A stretch of DNA of 64,000 bases from an uncultured Saprospiraceae bacterium (GCA_938003955.1 CALKXE010000086.1:41269-105268), one strand, 5' to 3'; counted from the stretch's first letter, positions 35,601 through 44,079 are shown. Notes: generated by a model from the letters alone, not told the origin. Made by a program: numbers and translations.

Positions 35601-35903
35601 CAGATTAAAGCAGCAAGAACACTACTTTATGGAGACAATATCAAATCTAAATTAGACATCGGAGCACCACCTACACCTGCAGGAAGAATGGGGTGGATAT
35701 CATATGAGCAAAAACATTCGACTTCGGATGTTACAGAAACGCACAAATCTAGTTTCGCAATCGCTAAAGAAGAATTCAAGCCTATTTTGGATGCTTTGAT
35801 GGGTATTGCGACAACAGCTATCCCTGCATTGGAGGAGAAGTTGGAGGATGCAGATGCGCCTTATACTCCAGGAAGAGCGATTCAAATGTTGAGAAGAAAT
35901 TGA
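32619..35903 (+). CDS. Secreted BNR/sortilin-like beta-propeller protein
   Basis: Seen: the ATG at 32619 begins a signal peptide (ending SQAQ at about residue 23); an earlier GTG at 32598 would extend it without need. Many BNR/sortilin-like repeats follow (SxDxGxTW type: KSEDRGKTW, KSVDGGANW, KSIDGGKTW, STDKGRTW) over about residues 60-700, forming one or two propellers. The C-terminal third is helical and polar with LDIGAPPTPAGRMGW. Known: such proteins are common in Bacteroidota, often annotated as glycosyl hydrolases, with unclear activity. No T9SS domain is visible. It lies downstream of the Hsp70 cassette and is probably a separate unit. Confidence 0.87.
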   Translation: MKLLKFALAMFMAFTISFQSQAQKKGKPEPAKDKLSMSGLKFRNIGPAIASGRIADIAVNPNNPFEYYVAVAAGGVWKTVNAGTTYTPIFDSQASYSTGCVTIDPNNDNIIWVGSGENNNQRSVSYGDGIYKSEDRGKTWKNVGLKTSEHIAKIIVDPTNSNVVYAASMGPLWSEGGERGVYKSVDGGANWTQSLKIDKHTGVSDLIMDPRNPNILYAAAQQRRRHVYTYVGGGPGSGMHKSIDGGKTWSKINSGLPASIGRIGLAISPANPDYIYAVVEAGDGKGGTFRTTNGGTSWNKRGSYKSSGNYYQEIYCDLNDPEKLFAMNTWMQVSTNGGKSFSGVGEVTKHVDNHCMWIDPRAGDHWLVGCDGGLYETFDAAKTWDYKPNLPVTQFYKVAVDNDMPFYNIYGGTQDNSSMGGPSRTITNHGITNADWFFTHGGDGFESQVDPENTNIVYAQSQYGVLVRYDKLSGEEVGIQPKERKDENAYRWNWDAPLAVSPHKTGRLYFAANKLFKSDDYGNSWDVLSDDLTRQLNRNELKVMDRVQSMDAVMKNASTSPYGTIVAFSESAIDENLLVVGTDDGLIQITTDGGTNWTKVDRVNGVPSNTYVNAVYCSQHDANVIYAAFNNHKNGDFKPYLLKSTDKGRTWKNIGSTLPKKGSTYAIEEDHVDKNLLFCGTEFGVFFSNDGGYKWKQMKSGVPTIAVRDIAIQKRENDLVLGTFGRGFYVLDDYSALRNISPDELDKEGYLFPVRDALSYEESTPLGLPGKAMLGDSHYSAEDLGPVAMITYYIKDKIETIKGKRQKLQKEALKAGTSSKYPTYDELKAEREEKKAQLLFTFTDDKGKIVRKMMKSMGTGVNRFKWDLRYAHKDPINLKKSSFYNPWAGKSEGTLVAPGQYSVQMTKYVDGVFTDVGAPVSFMVKQLDERVMPAKDPIAKAKFQREVDELNRSISGAGKLVGEMNNKLKHMKEAIKLVELPMPALMDEISGIEDQIKAARTLLYGDNIKSKLDIGAPPTPAGRMGWISYEQKHSTSDVTETHKSSFAIAKEEFKPILDALMGIATTAIPALEEKLEDADAPYTPGRAIQMLRRN

Positions 35904-35921
35904 TGAGAAAAACTGTTTGAG

Positions 35922-35958
35922 AGACCTTCGAGGTTTTAGAAAGCTCGAAGGTCTTTTT
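35922..35958 (+). terminator. Terminator of the BNR-repeat gene
   Basis: A perfect 11-bp stem (AGACCTTCGAG with CTCGAAGGTCT, 35922-35932 and 35944-35954) has an 11-base loop and is followed by TTTTT-like sequence. Confidence 0.88.
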
Positions 35959-36024
35959 AAAAGACAGGTATATTATTTCTCGCATTCCTTTTCATTATTT
36001 GGAAAAATCACTACATTGGCATTA

Positions 36025-36090
36025 AATTGTTTGAAAAACTTAATGTGTTAGCATTTTGCAGTTGAAATTTCACATTAATTCCAAACAATT
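36025..36090. repeat. Interrupted inverted repeat upstream of the peroxidase gene
   Basis: AATTGTTTG...TTAATGTG (36025-36047) faces CACATTAA...CAAACAATT (36071-36090): two helices of 9 and 8 bp with a small internal loop. It occupies part of the 300-base gap, where I see no gene. It could be an operator or an RNA structure in the leader. Confidence 0.5.
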
Positions 36091-36204
36091 AAGAAGTTGA
36101 ATGGCTTTTGATTTCTTTTAGATGGCAATAGTGATTTATCTCGCTTACATCAATTCTCATTTACGATTCCTATATATTATATTAAGACGAAACTGAACAA
36201 TCGT

Positions 36205-37398
36205 ATGAAAAAGATAACTGCTTTATCTGCTTTATTTATTGCAACACTATTAATTATTTCTTGCTCAGAAGAGAGGAACCAAGATGACTACTCTGCAGCT
36301 GACTATGAACTTATACAAGAGGAGTTAACCCTTCCACAAGTAGTAAGTGATTATGAACTAAACTTAGGTGAGCATTTTCTTCCTCCTGGTAAATCGTACC
36401 CTAAATTGAATATAGTTTCTCTTGCAGAGACACAAGCAAATAATAATAGAGCGACTCTTGGGCGAGTACTTTTTTATGACAAGACATTATCACTTGACAG
36501 AAATGTAAGTTGTGGTACTTGCCATGATCCATCGAGGGCATTCAGTGATGAAGAGCAATTTAGCGAAGGAGTAGGAGATGAGATCACGACCAGAAATTCA
36601 TTAGCTTTAGCTACCACATTAAGTTTCAAAATCTCTTATAACCCTATAGATCCATCATTGTCGGGATCTAAGTTTTCTTGGGATGATAGAGCATCTACAT
36701 TGCAGCAGCAAGTTAAGAATGCATTTAGAAGTGCAAATGAAATGAATATAGATGACGAAGAAATTATACAAAGGATAGCAGAACAATCATTCTATCCAGT
36801 ATTGTTTAAAAAGGCATTTGGTGATGATATTGTAGATACTGAAAGGGTAGCGGAAGCAATAGCGTCTTTTGTAGATGCAATCTCTTCTGTGCATTCTAAG
36901 TTTGATGAAGGATTGGAGCATGCTTCACAGTTTTCAGCCGAAAGTGATTTTTATAATTTTACGGAATCAGAAAACAAAGGAAAGCAGTTGTATAACAGTA
37001 ACTGTGCTTCTTGCCATACTGATAAGCATAATTTCACTGTAAAGACTACTGGAAACAATGGTCTAGAAATGGACTATGCGGACAATGGGGTAGGAGGTAG
37101 ATTAAATAGAGAAGAACTATTTGGAGTTTTTAAAATTCCTTTTCTAAGAAATATAGAGTTAACAAGTCCATATATGCACGATGGTAGATTCGCTACATTA
37201 GAGGACGTAGTAGATCATTATAGTGATGGAATAGTAGCACACGATAATCTATCAGCAGAATTAAAAAATACAAACGGTACACCAAGAAGGTTAAATCTCA
37301 ACCAAGAAGATAAAGATGCTTTAGTGGCATACTTGAAAACTTTGACGGATGAGACAATTGCTTCTGATGTAAGATTTACGGATCCATTCAGAAGATAA
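36205..37398 (+). CDS. Di-haem cytochrome c peroxidase (MauG/CCP family) lipoprotein
   Basis: Seen: a lipoprotein signal (LLIISC, Cys at about residue 20) and two haem c attachment sites, CGTCH (about residue 100) and CASCH (about 269). The CCP hallmark segments RGTxLFYD-like (LGRVLFYDKTLS) and FKIPFLRNIELTSPYMHDGRF are present, and the length is usual for the family. Known: periplasmic enzymes that reduce H2O2 with electrons from a small cytochrome, or oxidise protein residues (MauG). Lipid anchoring would hold it at a membrane. Its neighbours give no pathway. Confidence 0.93.
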   Translation: MKKITALSALFIATLLIISCSEERNQDDYSAADYELIQEELTLPQVVSDYELNLGEHFLPPGKSYPKLNIVSLAETQANNNRATLGRVLFYDKTLSLDRNVSCGTCHDPSRAFSDEEQFSEGVGDEITTRNSLALATTLSFKISYNPIDPSLSGSKFSWDDRASTLQQQVKNAFRSANEMNIDDEEIIQRIAEQSFYPVLFKKAFGDDIVDTERVAEAIASFVDAISSVHSKFDEGLEHASQFSAESDFYNFTESENKGKQLYNSNCASCHTDKHNFTVKTTGNNGLEMDYADNGVGGRLNREELFGVFKIPFLRNIELTSPYMHDGRFATLEDVVDHYSDGIVAHDNLSAELKNTNGTPRRLNLNQEDKDALVAYLKTLTDETIASDVRFTDPFRR

Positions 37399-37438
37399 AA
37401 ACCCGGTATTCGTACCCTCAAAAGATTTTTAATGTAAG

Positions 37439-37472
37439 TGTCTCCATGTAAAAATGGAGGCATTTGCTTTTT
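37439..37472 (+). terminator. Likely terminator of the peroxidase gene
   Basis: The 9-bp stem TGTCTCCAT/ATGGAGGCA (one G-U pair) with a GTAAAA loop is followed by TTTGCTTTTTG. Confidence 0.65.
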
Positions 37473-37771
37473 GATCAATTTGGTATTTGCACAGCAATAA
37501 GATATTAATTCCCAATACCTAACACTCCAAAACCAAAAATCAACACTTCACCTAGGGTTTACCCTAGTCGTTAATTAGTGTAAATAACCATTTTTCAAAT
37601 AATTATACGTTACATTTTGTATTTGGCAAAATAAGAGCAAAGTTTGTATTATAAATGAAGTCATAGTTGACTCCGTTTATTGTGTCCAATCCCAAAATCA
37701 GCTTTCTATATTTAGTAGATAGTTATATGAGTATTACTTGAAATGATTTTTTCATCTAATACCTAAATAAT
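37473..37771. promoter_or_regulatory. Upstream region of the metalloprotease gene with a CTAGGG palindrome
   Basis: CTAGGG-TTTA-CCCTAG (37552-37567) is a perfect 6-bp inverted repeat, extended by GTCG, about 205 bases before the protease ATG. A near-consensus -7 box TATATTTA lies at 37707-37714. The palindrome resembles the TAGGGTAGTC elements elsewhere in the window. Nothing else is visible in the gap. Confidence 0.4.
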
Positions 37772-40513
37772 ATGACCCGAATTTTAATTATGATGTTTGT
37801 GGTTGCAATGTCTTGCTTCCAATTGTCCGCTCAATCTGATAGCCACAAACCAAAAGACCTTATCGAAACAGCTAAAAGTTTAAGATCAACTAAGAAGGTA
37901 GATTTCTTCTCTCTAGACACAGAAAGAACCAACAAAGTCCCCCAAGAAATAAAGAACTATGAGCTGCTGAATTTCGAAAGTAATAAGATCGATGCGTTTT
38001 TGAAACAGCCTGCAATCGATTTGATAGAATTAAATATTCCGTCATCTACGAGATCAGAATTTAAACTAGAATTGGTAGAGGTAGAGATCTTCTCTGCCGA
38101 TGCTTACGTGACTACACTACCAGACAATGAGACGGTAAAAGTGAATCACGGTAAACACTTCAGAGGAATCGTAAAAGGAAACTCAAAAAGTATTGTTGCT
38201 ATCTCAATTTTTGAAGGTGAAGTAATGGGATTCATCTCAGAACCGGGACAACCTAATCTAGTGATAGGTAAGCTTAAAGATTCAGATAAACATATCTTAT
38301 ACGAAGATTCTGACTTAAAGGATCAATTGGGATTTACATGTGATACTGCCGAGTCTGATTCCGAGTATACGGATGAAGATCTAAAAGGAGAATCAGATAG
38401 TAGAGCATTATCTGACTGCGTTAGGATTTATTTAGAAGTAGACTATGATATCTATCAAGACAAAGGGAGTAACGTGACAAATGTTACAAATTTCATTACA
38501 GGCTTATTCAATCAAGTAGCAACAATGTATGCTAATGAACAGATTAATGTAGTGCTTTCTCCCCTAAATATCTGGACACAACCGAGTCCATATAACTCTA
38601 CTTCGTCTAGTGGTATGTTGAATGCTTTTCTTGCGAATACTGGTGCGTTTGATGGAGATCTTGCTCAATTGTTATCATATAAAGCTAGTGGTGGAATAGC
38701 ATATGTAGATCAGCTTTGTTCTTCAAATCCTGACTATAGTAAAAGTTTCAGTAGCATAAATTCTACATATCAAAACGTACCTACATATTCTTGGTCAGTA
38801 ATGGTTATGACACACGAGTTTGGCCATTTATTTGGCTCTTCACATACGCATGCATGTGCTTGGAATGGGAATAACACTGCGATAGATGGTTGTTATACTA
38901 CAGAAGGAGGATGTGCCGATCCTGGGATTCCATCAGGAGGAGGTACAGTGATGAGTTACTGTCATCTAACGAGCGCAGGAATTAATCTTAATCTAGGATT
39001 TGGACCTCAACCAGGAAACCTTATTCGAAATAGGGTGACCAATGCTTCATGTACGCAAGCATGTGATGGTAGTGGTCCGACATGCTCCGATGGTATTCAA
39101 AACGGAAATGAAACAGGAGTGGATTGCGGAGGATCAGACTGTCCTGATTGCCCTACAAGTTGTAATGATACGGAAGCTACGTTGACTATACTTACTGATA
39201 ATTACCCAGGTGAGACAACGTGGACACTTAAGGATGCATCGGGAGCTACACTATATAGTGGTGGTCCATATTCTTCTCAAGGTCAGACGATAACAGAAAT
39301 ATTCTGTTTAGTAGATGGATGTTATGATTTCACTATCAATGATTCATATGGTGACGGCATTTGTTGTGGCTATGGACAAGGGTCATATGATGTATCAATA
39401 GCGGGTCAATCTGTAGCCTCAGGGGGACAATTTAATAGTACTGAGACCGTAAATTTCTGTGCTGGATCTGGAGCGACACCAACATGTAATGATGGTATAC
39501 AGAATGGAAATGAAACAGGAGTAGATTGCGGAGGACCGGATTGTGATGCCTGTGAAGTGCCACCAACATGTAATGATGGAGAGCAAAATGGAAATGAGAC
39601 GGGAGTAGATTGTGGGGGCCCTGATTGTGATGTCTGTGAAACCTGTGAAGATGATATACAGAATGGGAATGAAACAGGAATAGACTGTGGAGGCCCTGAT
39701 TGTGATGCTTGTGATGATGGAGGAAATCCGGATGAAATTTTTGCTCACTATTTCGAATCTGGCTGGGATGGCTGGGAAGATGGTGGATCTGATTGTTATA
39801 GATATTCAGGATCAAGATCTTATGAGGGACAGCGCTCAATAAGAATAAGAGATAATTCTGGGACAGCTTCAGCTATGACTTCTTCTGAATACGATCTTTC
39901 TTCTTATTCAAGCGTAGAGCTTACGTTCTACTTCTATCCAAATAGTATGGAATATGGAGAAGATTTCTGGTTGAGGTATTATGATGGAAGTTCATGGCAA
40001 ACAGTAGCAACTTTTGCAAGTGGTACAAGTTTCCAGAATAATTCATTCTATGTAGCGACAGTGCCAATCTTAGGCAGTCAATATAATATGGCGACCAATG
40101 CACAGTTCAGATTTCAATGCGATGCAAGTGGCAATGCAGATAGAATCTATATAGATGCAGTATCAGCAACTGGATTAGGCGATAACAGCTTAGTAAGTGG
40201 AGAGATGAAAATCAAAAAACTAAGTAGCATCGCTGGCATAGATCAATATGAGACGATGGAAGAGATTTCTGTGTCTCCAAATCCTGCAAATGATTTGATA
40301 AATCTAAGAATGAACTTGGATTTCGGTCAGCGTCTGGATATCGAAGTTGTTGATATCTTAGGAAGACAAGCAATGACAATGACACACGATGCCTTAGAGG
40401 GAAATAATATAATTCCTATCAACATTGGAGATATTAATACTGGAACATACTTTATCAAAATCACAGATACGGATGGTGATCAAATGGTAGAACGGTTCAT
40501 AAAGATTAAATAG
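37772..40513 (+). CDS. T9SS-secreted reprolysin-like zinc metalloprotease
   Basis: Seen: a signal peptide (ending LSAQ, about 20) and a propeptide-like region (about 25-210). A metzincin domain follows with HEFGHLFGSSHTH (about 348) and the Met-turn VMSYCHL. Four Cys-rich DGIQNGNETGVDCGG-type repeats and a jelly-roll-like domain lie between them and the C-terminus (SGWDGWEDGG, about 660-815). The type A T9SS sorting domain ends the protein (VSPNPANDLINL ... TGTYFIKI ... ERFIKIK, about 835-913). Known: T9SS moves such proteins across the outer membrane and cleaves the tail. The substrate is probably extracellular protein. The gene has its own terminator. Confidence 0.93.
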   Translation: MTRILIMMFVVAMSCFQLSAQSDSHKPKDLIETAKSLRSTKKVDFFSLDTERTNKVPQEIKNYELLNFESNKIDAFLKQPAIDLIELNIPSSTRSEFKLELVEVEIFSADAYVTTLPDNETVKVNHGKHFRGIVKGNSKSIVAISIFEGEVMGFISEPGQPNLVIGKLKDSDKHILYEDSDLKDQLGFTCDTAESDSEYTDEDLKGESDSRALSDCVRIYLEVDYDIYQDKGSNVTNVTNFITGLFNQVATMYANEQINVVLSPLNIWTQPSPYNSTSSSGMLNAFLANTGAFDGDLAQLLSYKASGGIAYVDQLCSSNPDYSKSFSSINSTYQNVPTYSWSVMVMTHEFGHLFGSSHTHACAWNGNNTAIDGCYTTEGGCADPGIPSGGGTVMSYCHLTSAGINLNLGFGPQPGNLIRNRVTNASCTQACDGSGPTCSDGIQNGNETGVDCGGSDCPDCPTSCNDTEATLTILTDNYPGETTWTLKDASGATLYSGGPYSSQGQTITEIFCLVDGCYDFTINDSYGDGICCGYGQGSYDVSIAGQSVASGGQFNSTETVNFCAGSGATPTCNDGIQNGNETGVDCGGPDCDACEVPPTCNDGEQNGNETGVDCGGPDCDVCETCEDDIQNGNETGIDCGGPDCDACDDGGNPDEIFAHYFESGWDGWEDGGSDCYRYSGSRSYEGQRSIRIRDNSGTASAMTSSEYDLSSYSSVELTFYFYPNSMEYGEDFWLRYYDGSSWQTVATFASGTSFQNNSFYVATVPILGSQYNMATNAQFRFQCDASGNADRIYIDAVSATGLGDNSLVSGEMKIKKLSSIAGIDQYETMEEISVSPNPANDLINLRMNLDFGQRLDIEVVDILGRQAMTMTHDALEGNNIIPINIGDINTGTYFIKITDTDGDQMVERFIKIK
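39083..39712 (+). repeat. Four Cys-rich NGNETG-DCGG coding repeats
   Basis: Units of about 23 codons lie at 39083-39151, 39484-39552, 39569-39637 and 39644-39712. The pattern is C-DGIQNGNETGVDCGG-DC-C. Copies 2-4 are clustered; copy 1 is separated by a beta domain. The repeats probably form small disulphide-bonded, Ca-binding or spacer modules. Confidence 0.85.
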
Positions 40514-40579
40514 GAAAATATGGATCTTCAGAAATCTGACTGATGAAAAAATAGATAGTTTGATAGTTTTTAATTAATG

Positions 40580-40615
40580 AAGAGCTGTGTCTTTAATTAG
40601 GCGCAGCTCTTTATG
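40580..40615 (+). terminator. Terminator of the metalloprotease gene
   Basis: The 10-bp stem AAGAGCTGTG/CGCAGCTCTT (one G-U pair, 40580-40589 with 40602-40611) is followed by a T-rich tail. Confidence 0.7.
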
Positions 40616-40671
40616 TTTTGCTACAGATTAATAATTACTATTGTGATTTTGGTGTTGAATTAAAGCAATAA

Positions 40672-40708
40672 AATAAAAAAGGGATATTAGTATTTTACCA
40701 ATATCTCC
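40672..40708 (-). terminator. Terminator of the 40.7-42.9 kb minus-strand genes
   Basis: On the minus strand GGAGATATTGG pairs with CTAATATCC (a bulge and a G-U allowed) and runs into CTTTTTTATTT, about 40 bases after the last stop codon. Confidence 0.75.
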
Positions 40709-40747
40709 TAATAACAATAACTGTTTTAATGTTCGAAATTAAACTGC

Positions 40748-41134
40748 CTATGCTTTTATTTTAGTGAAGGCAAATACTTCTATTAAGCACATAACACCAC
40801 CCATAATAGCAACAGGCATGTTGCCTGCGATCAAGTTATTAACGAGATCTAAGCCATCACTCGCTATTCTAAGGAGTAATACTATTTTTATCATAGAAGC
40901 GTTTTTTTGCATAAGCCCAAAAATAGTAACTACGGCTGTCGCCATATTCCGAGAAGCAAAAAGGCCTAATGGTCCTGCCAGTGATAAAGCTCCTGCAGCA
41001 GGTAGTGCTTCCCAACCACTTAGCATAGCTTCTGGCTTAAAATAGGCTGTAAGACTTGCAGCGAGTGTGATAATGAAAGTAACCCAAAGATAAATTGTTA
41101 TCCATTTTGGTACTGTCGTTGTTTCGTTTGTCAT
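40748..41134 (-). CDS. Small four-span membrane protein
   Basis: Seen: 128 residues with four predicted spans (about 11-30, 43-63, 73-95 and 100-125). The N-terminus is polar, and a AGALSLAGPLGLFASRN loop and LRIASDGLDLVNNL segment are visible. It resembles uncharacterised DUF4267/DUF4345-like small membrane families, but this is a weak impression. It lies 31 bases after the outer-membrane protein gene and just before a terminator, so it is probably the last gene of that operon. The function is unknown. Confidence 0.75.
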   Translation of the reverse strand: MTNETTTVPKWITIYLWVTFIITLAASLTAYFKPEAMLSGWEALPAAGALSLAGPLGLFASRNMATAVVTIFGLMQKNASMIKIVLLLRIASDGLDLVNNLIAGNMPVAIMGGVMCLIEVFAFTKIKA

Positions 41135-41165
41135 AATATATGTTTTGAAGTTAAATTAGAAAAAA

Positions 41166-41726
41166 TTAAAAGTTGAATTTGTATCCGACATTGAATAAAG
41201 GGCCATTTCCGATAATTGATTTTTTATCAAATATCTGACCTGAGGTAAAGCTTAAATCTTCATCACCGATAACGAAGCCAAAAGTCATACTTGGTTCCAG
41301 ATATATTGGAAAGGATTTAAATGGAAACCACGCGTAAGCTAATTTCAATGAAACTTTTGAAGGGTTCTTGTCAAGCGTCTGTCCTGCGGTGTCCTCTATT
41401 GTGAAATCTGTATAATATGCATACGCTAAGCCATAGCTAAGTCCACTTTGTTCTTCGTTTAAGAAACGACTCCAAGCTATTTCAAACACACTGTGAGAAG
41501 TGCTGTTGAATTCTTCTGCCTGTCCAAACCAAGGAGATAGATCTCCGCTAAGGTATGATGCTGTAATACGGTTTTTATTAGCATTAAAACCCAATTCTAC
41601 TTCATACCCACCAAGGGCTACAGTCGTTAAAGGATCAAAAGCAACGGTAACCGCTTTTTGAGCCTGAATAGAGTTACCACTTAATGTAATAATTGCTACA
41701 CATAAAATTTTAAACAAGTTCTTCAT
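41166..41726 (-). CDS. Outer-membrane beta-barrel-like protein
   Basis: Seen: a signal peptide (ending SIQAQ, about residue 23) followed by alternating amphipathic strands (VTVAFDPLTTVALGGYEVELGF ...). The C-terminus is FNVGYKFNF, with the terminal aromatic typical of outer-membrane barrels. 186 residues suit an eight-strand barrel. Known: such small barrels act as porins, adhesins or envelope stabilisers; the exact family is not recognised. It is flanked by the Ig-like protein gene (31 bases upstream) and the four-span protein gene (31 bases downstream), pointing to one transcript. Confidence 0.75.
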   Translation of the reverse strand: MKNLFKILCVAIITLSGNSIQAQKAVTVAFDPLTTVALGGYEVELGFNANKNRITASYLSGDLSPWFGQAEEFNSTSHSVFEIAWSRFLNEEQSGLSYGLAYAYYTDFTIEDTAGQTLDKNPSKVSLKLAYAWFPFKSFPIYLEPSMTFGFVIGDEDLSFTSGQIFDKKSIIGNGPLFNVGYKFNF

Positions 41727-41757
41727 AGTTGTTTTAGTTTGGTTGTTATTTATTCAA

Positions 41758-42855
41758 TTAAATTTTGAAATTTAGATACTGAAATTTGTCATTTATGCCT
41801 TGATCCATAATGGGATGATCCAAGAGATTCTGTAAATTATTTCCTGCAACATCTTCAATATGTGTATCAATTTGAATTTTATAGTTCCCCTTTTTCCACG
41901 TTGATTTAGGAACAAATTTTATCTGCTGCTCATAATCCAAGATGTCCCAATATCCTTCAATTAGGTTATCATCTAAATTTCTTATTTGTATCATGGATTG
42001 GATCAGAGCATGGTCTATTATTCTATCAAACCGAAGGGTTAACTTATCCTTACTACCAGCTGTTGGGGTCGTGATATTCCATTCTTCAATCTTCATTTTT
42101 TTTCGATATGCGTCTGAAATCGTAATTTTATTTGTTGAATTTATTCCTAATGTTTGCCCATATATATCTATCCATTCATTGGATATACTTAGAGTGTACT
42201 GTTGTTCATTTTCTAAAGAAGGACCTTGTTTCATATTAGTTGAAACACCTCTTTTAATTCGACCGGGATCAAATAGTAGTGTAAGTCTTTTCCCATCAGA
42301 ACTCCACAGTTCTTCTTTGAACTGCATGAACGCATGCTCATCTATCTTGCCACTTTTATCTATCAGTTTTATGTAATCCAAAGATTGACCTTGTGTCATT
42401 GGAGTCTGGAAATAAATATAAAATCTCAATAAATTCTCTGGAAGCAAATTCCCTGAAGGGTATATTTTTAAAAGTTTTGCCTGAGCAACTTTGGCTTTTT
42501 CTCCCGTTTTAAATGGGAAATAAGCATACTCCTTCGTATTAGTGTCTTTGATTCTTACAGCATATGTTAAACCAGGATCAAAAGGAAAGTAAGGTTTGAA
42601 AATCAGACTGTTTTCAACAATCGAATAATTGCCTTGAATAGGAATTATTGATTTGTGCTCATCCGCTCCATTAGTTATTGAGACTGATAAAAAGTCATAA
42701 CTAAGTGCATCTACATTTTCATTCACTAAGAAAGAAACATCAAAGCTTATGACACCTTCGGGTTGGTCGGGTAAAGACAAGCCTTTCATGGTTTGTGATA
42801 TGATTATTGATATAGATGCTAATACGAAAAATAGTACAAGTCCAATTTTCTTCAT
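41758..42855 (-). CDS. Secreted protein with bacterial Ig-like (SbsA-type) domains
   Basis: Seen: a signal peptide (to about residue 20, SIIISQ) and an Ig-like domain (about 33-118; IFKPYFPFDPGLTYAVRIKD is the hallmark of SbsA-Ig/Big_5). A second similar domain follows (about 130-235, FYIYFQTPMTQG ... YTLSISNEWIDIYG). A third is at about 255-345 (LTLRFDRIIDHALI ... YKIQIDTHIEDVAGNNL). The role is unknown; such domains usually mediate binding or support a surface structure. Its 5' end and the adjoining 3' end of another gene were duplicated: a decayed copy of its start lies at 44171-44330. It is the first intact gene of the 42.9-40.7 kb operon. Confidence 0.78.
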   Translation of the reverse strand: MKKIGLVLFFVLASISIIISQTMKGLSLPDQPEGVISFDVSFLVNENVDALSYDFLSVSITNGADEHKSIIPIQGNYSIVENSLIFKPYFPFDPGLTYAVRIKDTNTKEYAYFPFKTGEKAKVAQAKLLKIYPSGNLLPENLLRFYIYFQTPMTQGQSLDYIKLIDKSGKIDEHAFMQFKEELWSSDGKRLTLLFDPGRIKRGVSTNMKQGPSLENEQQYTLSISNEWIDIYGQTLGINSTNKITISDAYRKKMKIEEWNITTPTAGSKDKLTLRFDRIIDHALIQSMIQIRNLDDNLIEGYWDILDYEQQIKFVPKSTWKKGNYKIQIDTHIEDVAGNNLQNLLDHPIMDQGINDKFQYLNFKI

Positions 42856-43012
42856 CCCTTATTTCTTTTTATCATCCTTATGTTCCTTTACCTATTGTGG
42901 GAGATCCATTTCTGCCATTATTATATTCCACTTATTCGGAAAGAATATAGAAACGGTCTCTAAATCCATTCTCCTTGTTTCTGGATATCTTCGAATAGTT
43001 GCGAATTGTATT
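42697..43012. repeat. Direct repeat, copy 1 (gene junction)
   Basis: About 315 bases match 44171-44486 at roughly four bases in five or better by eye, with small indels. Each copy contains the 5' end of the Ig-like gene, a 3-base gap and the 3' end of the 44.3-45.6 kb gene. In this copy the Ig-like part is alive and the other part is dead. Confidence 0.88.
42859..43012 (-). pseudogene. Decayed 3' end of the 44.3-45.6 kb propeller-like gene
   Basis: The minus-strand translation gives DLETVSIFFPNKWNIIMAE, then MDLPQ-stop-VKEHKDDKKK-stop. It aligns with the true C-terminus (DLETVSIFFPNKLNNVMAE, MDFPQYVKEHKDDKKK). A TAG (42892-42894) replaces the Tyr codon, and no upstream coding part remains. 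It is a stub left by the junction duplication. Confidence 0.88.
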
Positions 43013-43092
43013 CAGGTAATATGCTTCCATAGAGGCATGAAGGGTGATTAGCGTCTCTTGTTTTAAGCGATTAATAATGTTGCATCATACTA

Positions 43093-44079
43093 TTAGAACA
43101 TTCCATTTTTATGAGGCATGTCTTTGTCAGCAGGAACTGGTTGTACAATATCCCAATGCTCAACCATCTTGCCATCACGCATACGATAGATGTCTACTAT
43201 AGCTTCAATCTTACCATCAGTAGTTACTTTTGAAAATACCACTACTAGATCATTTTGAGCAAATACATGCTTGATGTCATAGCAGTGAACTGGTAACTTA
43301 CCGGACTTGAAAAATCCAATAAGGGGTTTTGTTCCATCTGGCAACATTGGATTGTGCTGCACATAATCTGGATCGGCAAACGCATCTAGCGCTTTGTCCA
43401 ATGGCCCTATATTAAACGCATGATTGAGATATCTAACTGCTCTTTTTTTATTCTTTTCTTCTTCCTTTTTAGAATAACTAACCGGGTTGTCCAAGAACTT
43501 TTTAGCTGTTCCAGTTTCGGAATGATCAGATTTTGTTTTTTCAGCTAGTGGCTGGCGTATATCCCAATGTTCAGCATACTTGCCCTCGTCATCAAATCGC
43601 ATGATGTCTACAATCTTACTCAGTCCTGTTCCATCGCCTCGATCTACCTCACGAAACATGATTAAAAAATTACCGTTGTCCAGAAATCCGATCTCACCAA
43701 TCCATTGGATTTGTTTGTTAGAAAAACTAGCTGGTCTATTGATTAATAAATCCCATACTGGCTTCATGCCATCTGGCAGATCAGGACTATGCTGTATGTA
43801 GAGATCGGTAGCTGTCGCCATAAATCCATCAGAGTCTTTCTGTTTAGCCGCTTTAAACATTTGCTGCAAAGTACCAGTGGCTCGGGCTCTAAATTCATGA
43901 CCTTTTCCTGATGCAAAATCGACATCTTTATCGCAAGAACTATTTGTGATTTTATCGTTAATTTCTTTTTTTGGTTGGTTATTCGCGTCTGGTATTTTAT
44001 CAGAATTGTTGCTTGGTTTACATGAAATGATCATCATTAAGATAATTACAGCGATGGGAGTTGAAATTCTAATAGTCAT
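43093..44079 (-). CDS. Double NTF2/SnoaL-like domain lipoprotein
   Basis: Seen: a lipoprotein signal (IILMMIISC, Cys at about residue 20) and a Ser/Asn/Lys-rich linker. Two SnoaL-like domains follow (about 65-178 and 200-320), each with the QHxPxLPDGxKP and KxVEHWDxxQP motifs of the family. Known: SnoaL-like folds are small cone-shaped barrels; members include polyketide cyclases and many proteins of unknown substrate. It sits between two halves of a direct repeat and appears to have entered the locus between the propeller-like gene and the Ig-like gene. A non-lipoprotein paralog is at 47.1-47.9 kb. Confidence 0.85.
   Translation of the reverse strand: MTIRISTPIAVIILMMIISCKPSNNSDKIPDANNQPKKEINDKITNSSCDKDVDFASGKGHEFRARATGTLQQMFKAAKQKDSDGFMATATDLYIQHSPDLPDGMKPVWDLLINRPASFSNKQIQWIGEIGFLDNGNFLIMFREVDRGDGTGLSKIVDIMRFDDEGKYAEHWDIRQPLAEKTKSDHSETGTAKKFLDNPVSYSKKEEEKNKKRAVRYLNHAFNIGPLDKALDAFADPDYVQHNPMLPDGTKPLIGFFKSGKLPVHCYDIKHVFAQNDLVVVFSKVTTDGKIEAIVDIYRMRDGKMVEHWDIVQPVPADKDMPHKNGMF

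Noticed and set aside
39419..39839. Long antisense open frames over the Cys-rich repeats of the metalloprotease gene
   Set aside because: They mirror the repetitive codons of the real gene, are rich in His, Ser and Thr without domain structure, and have no start context.
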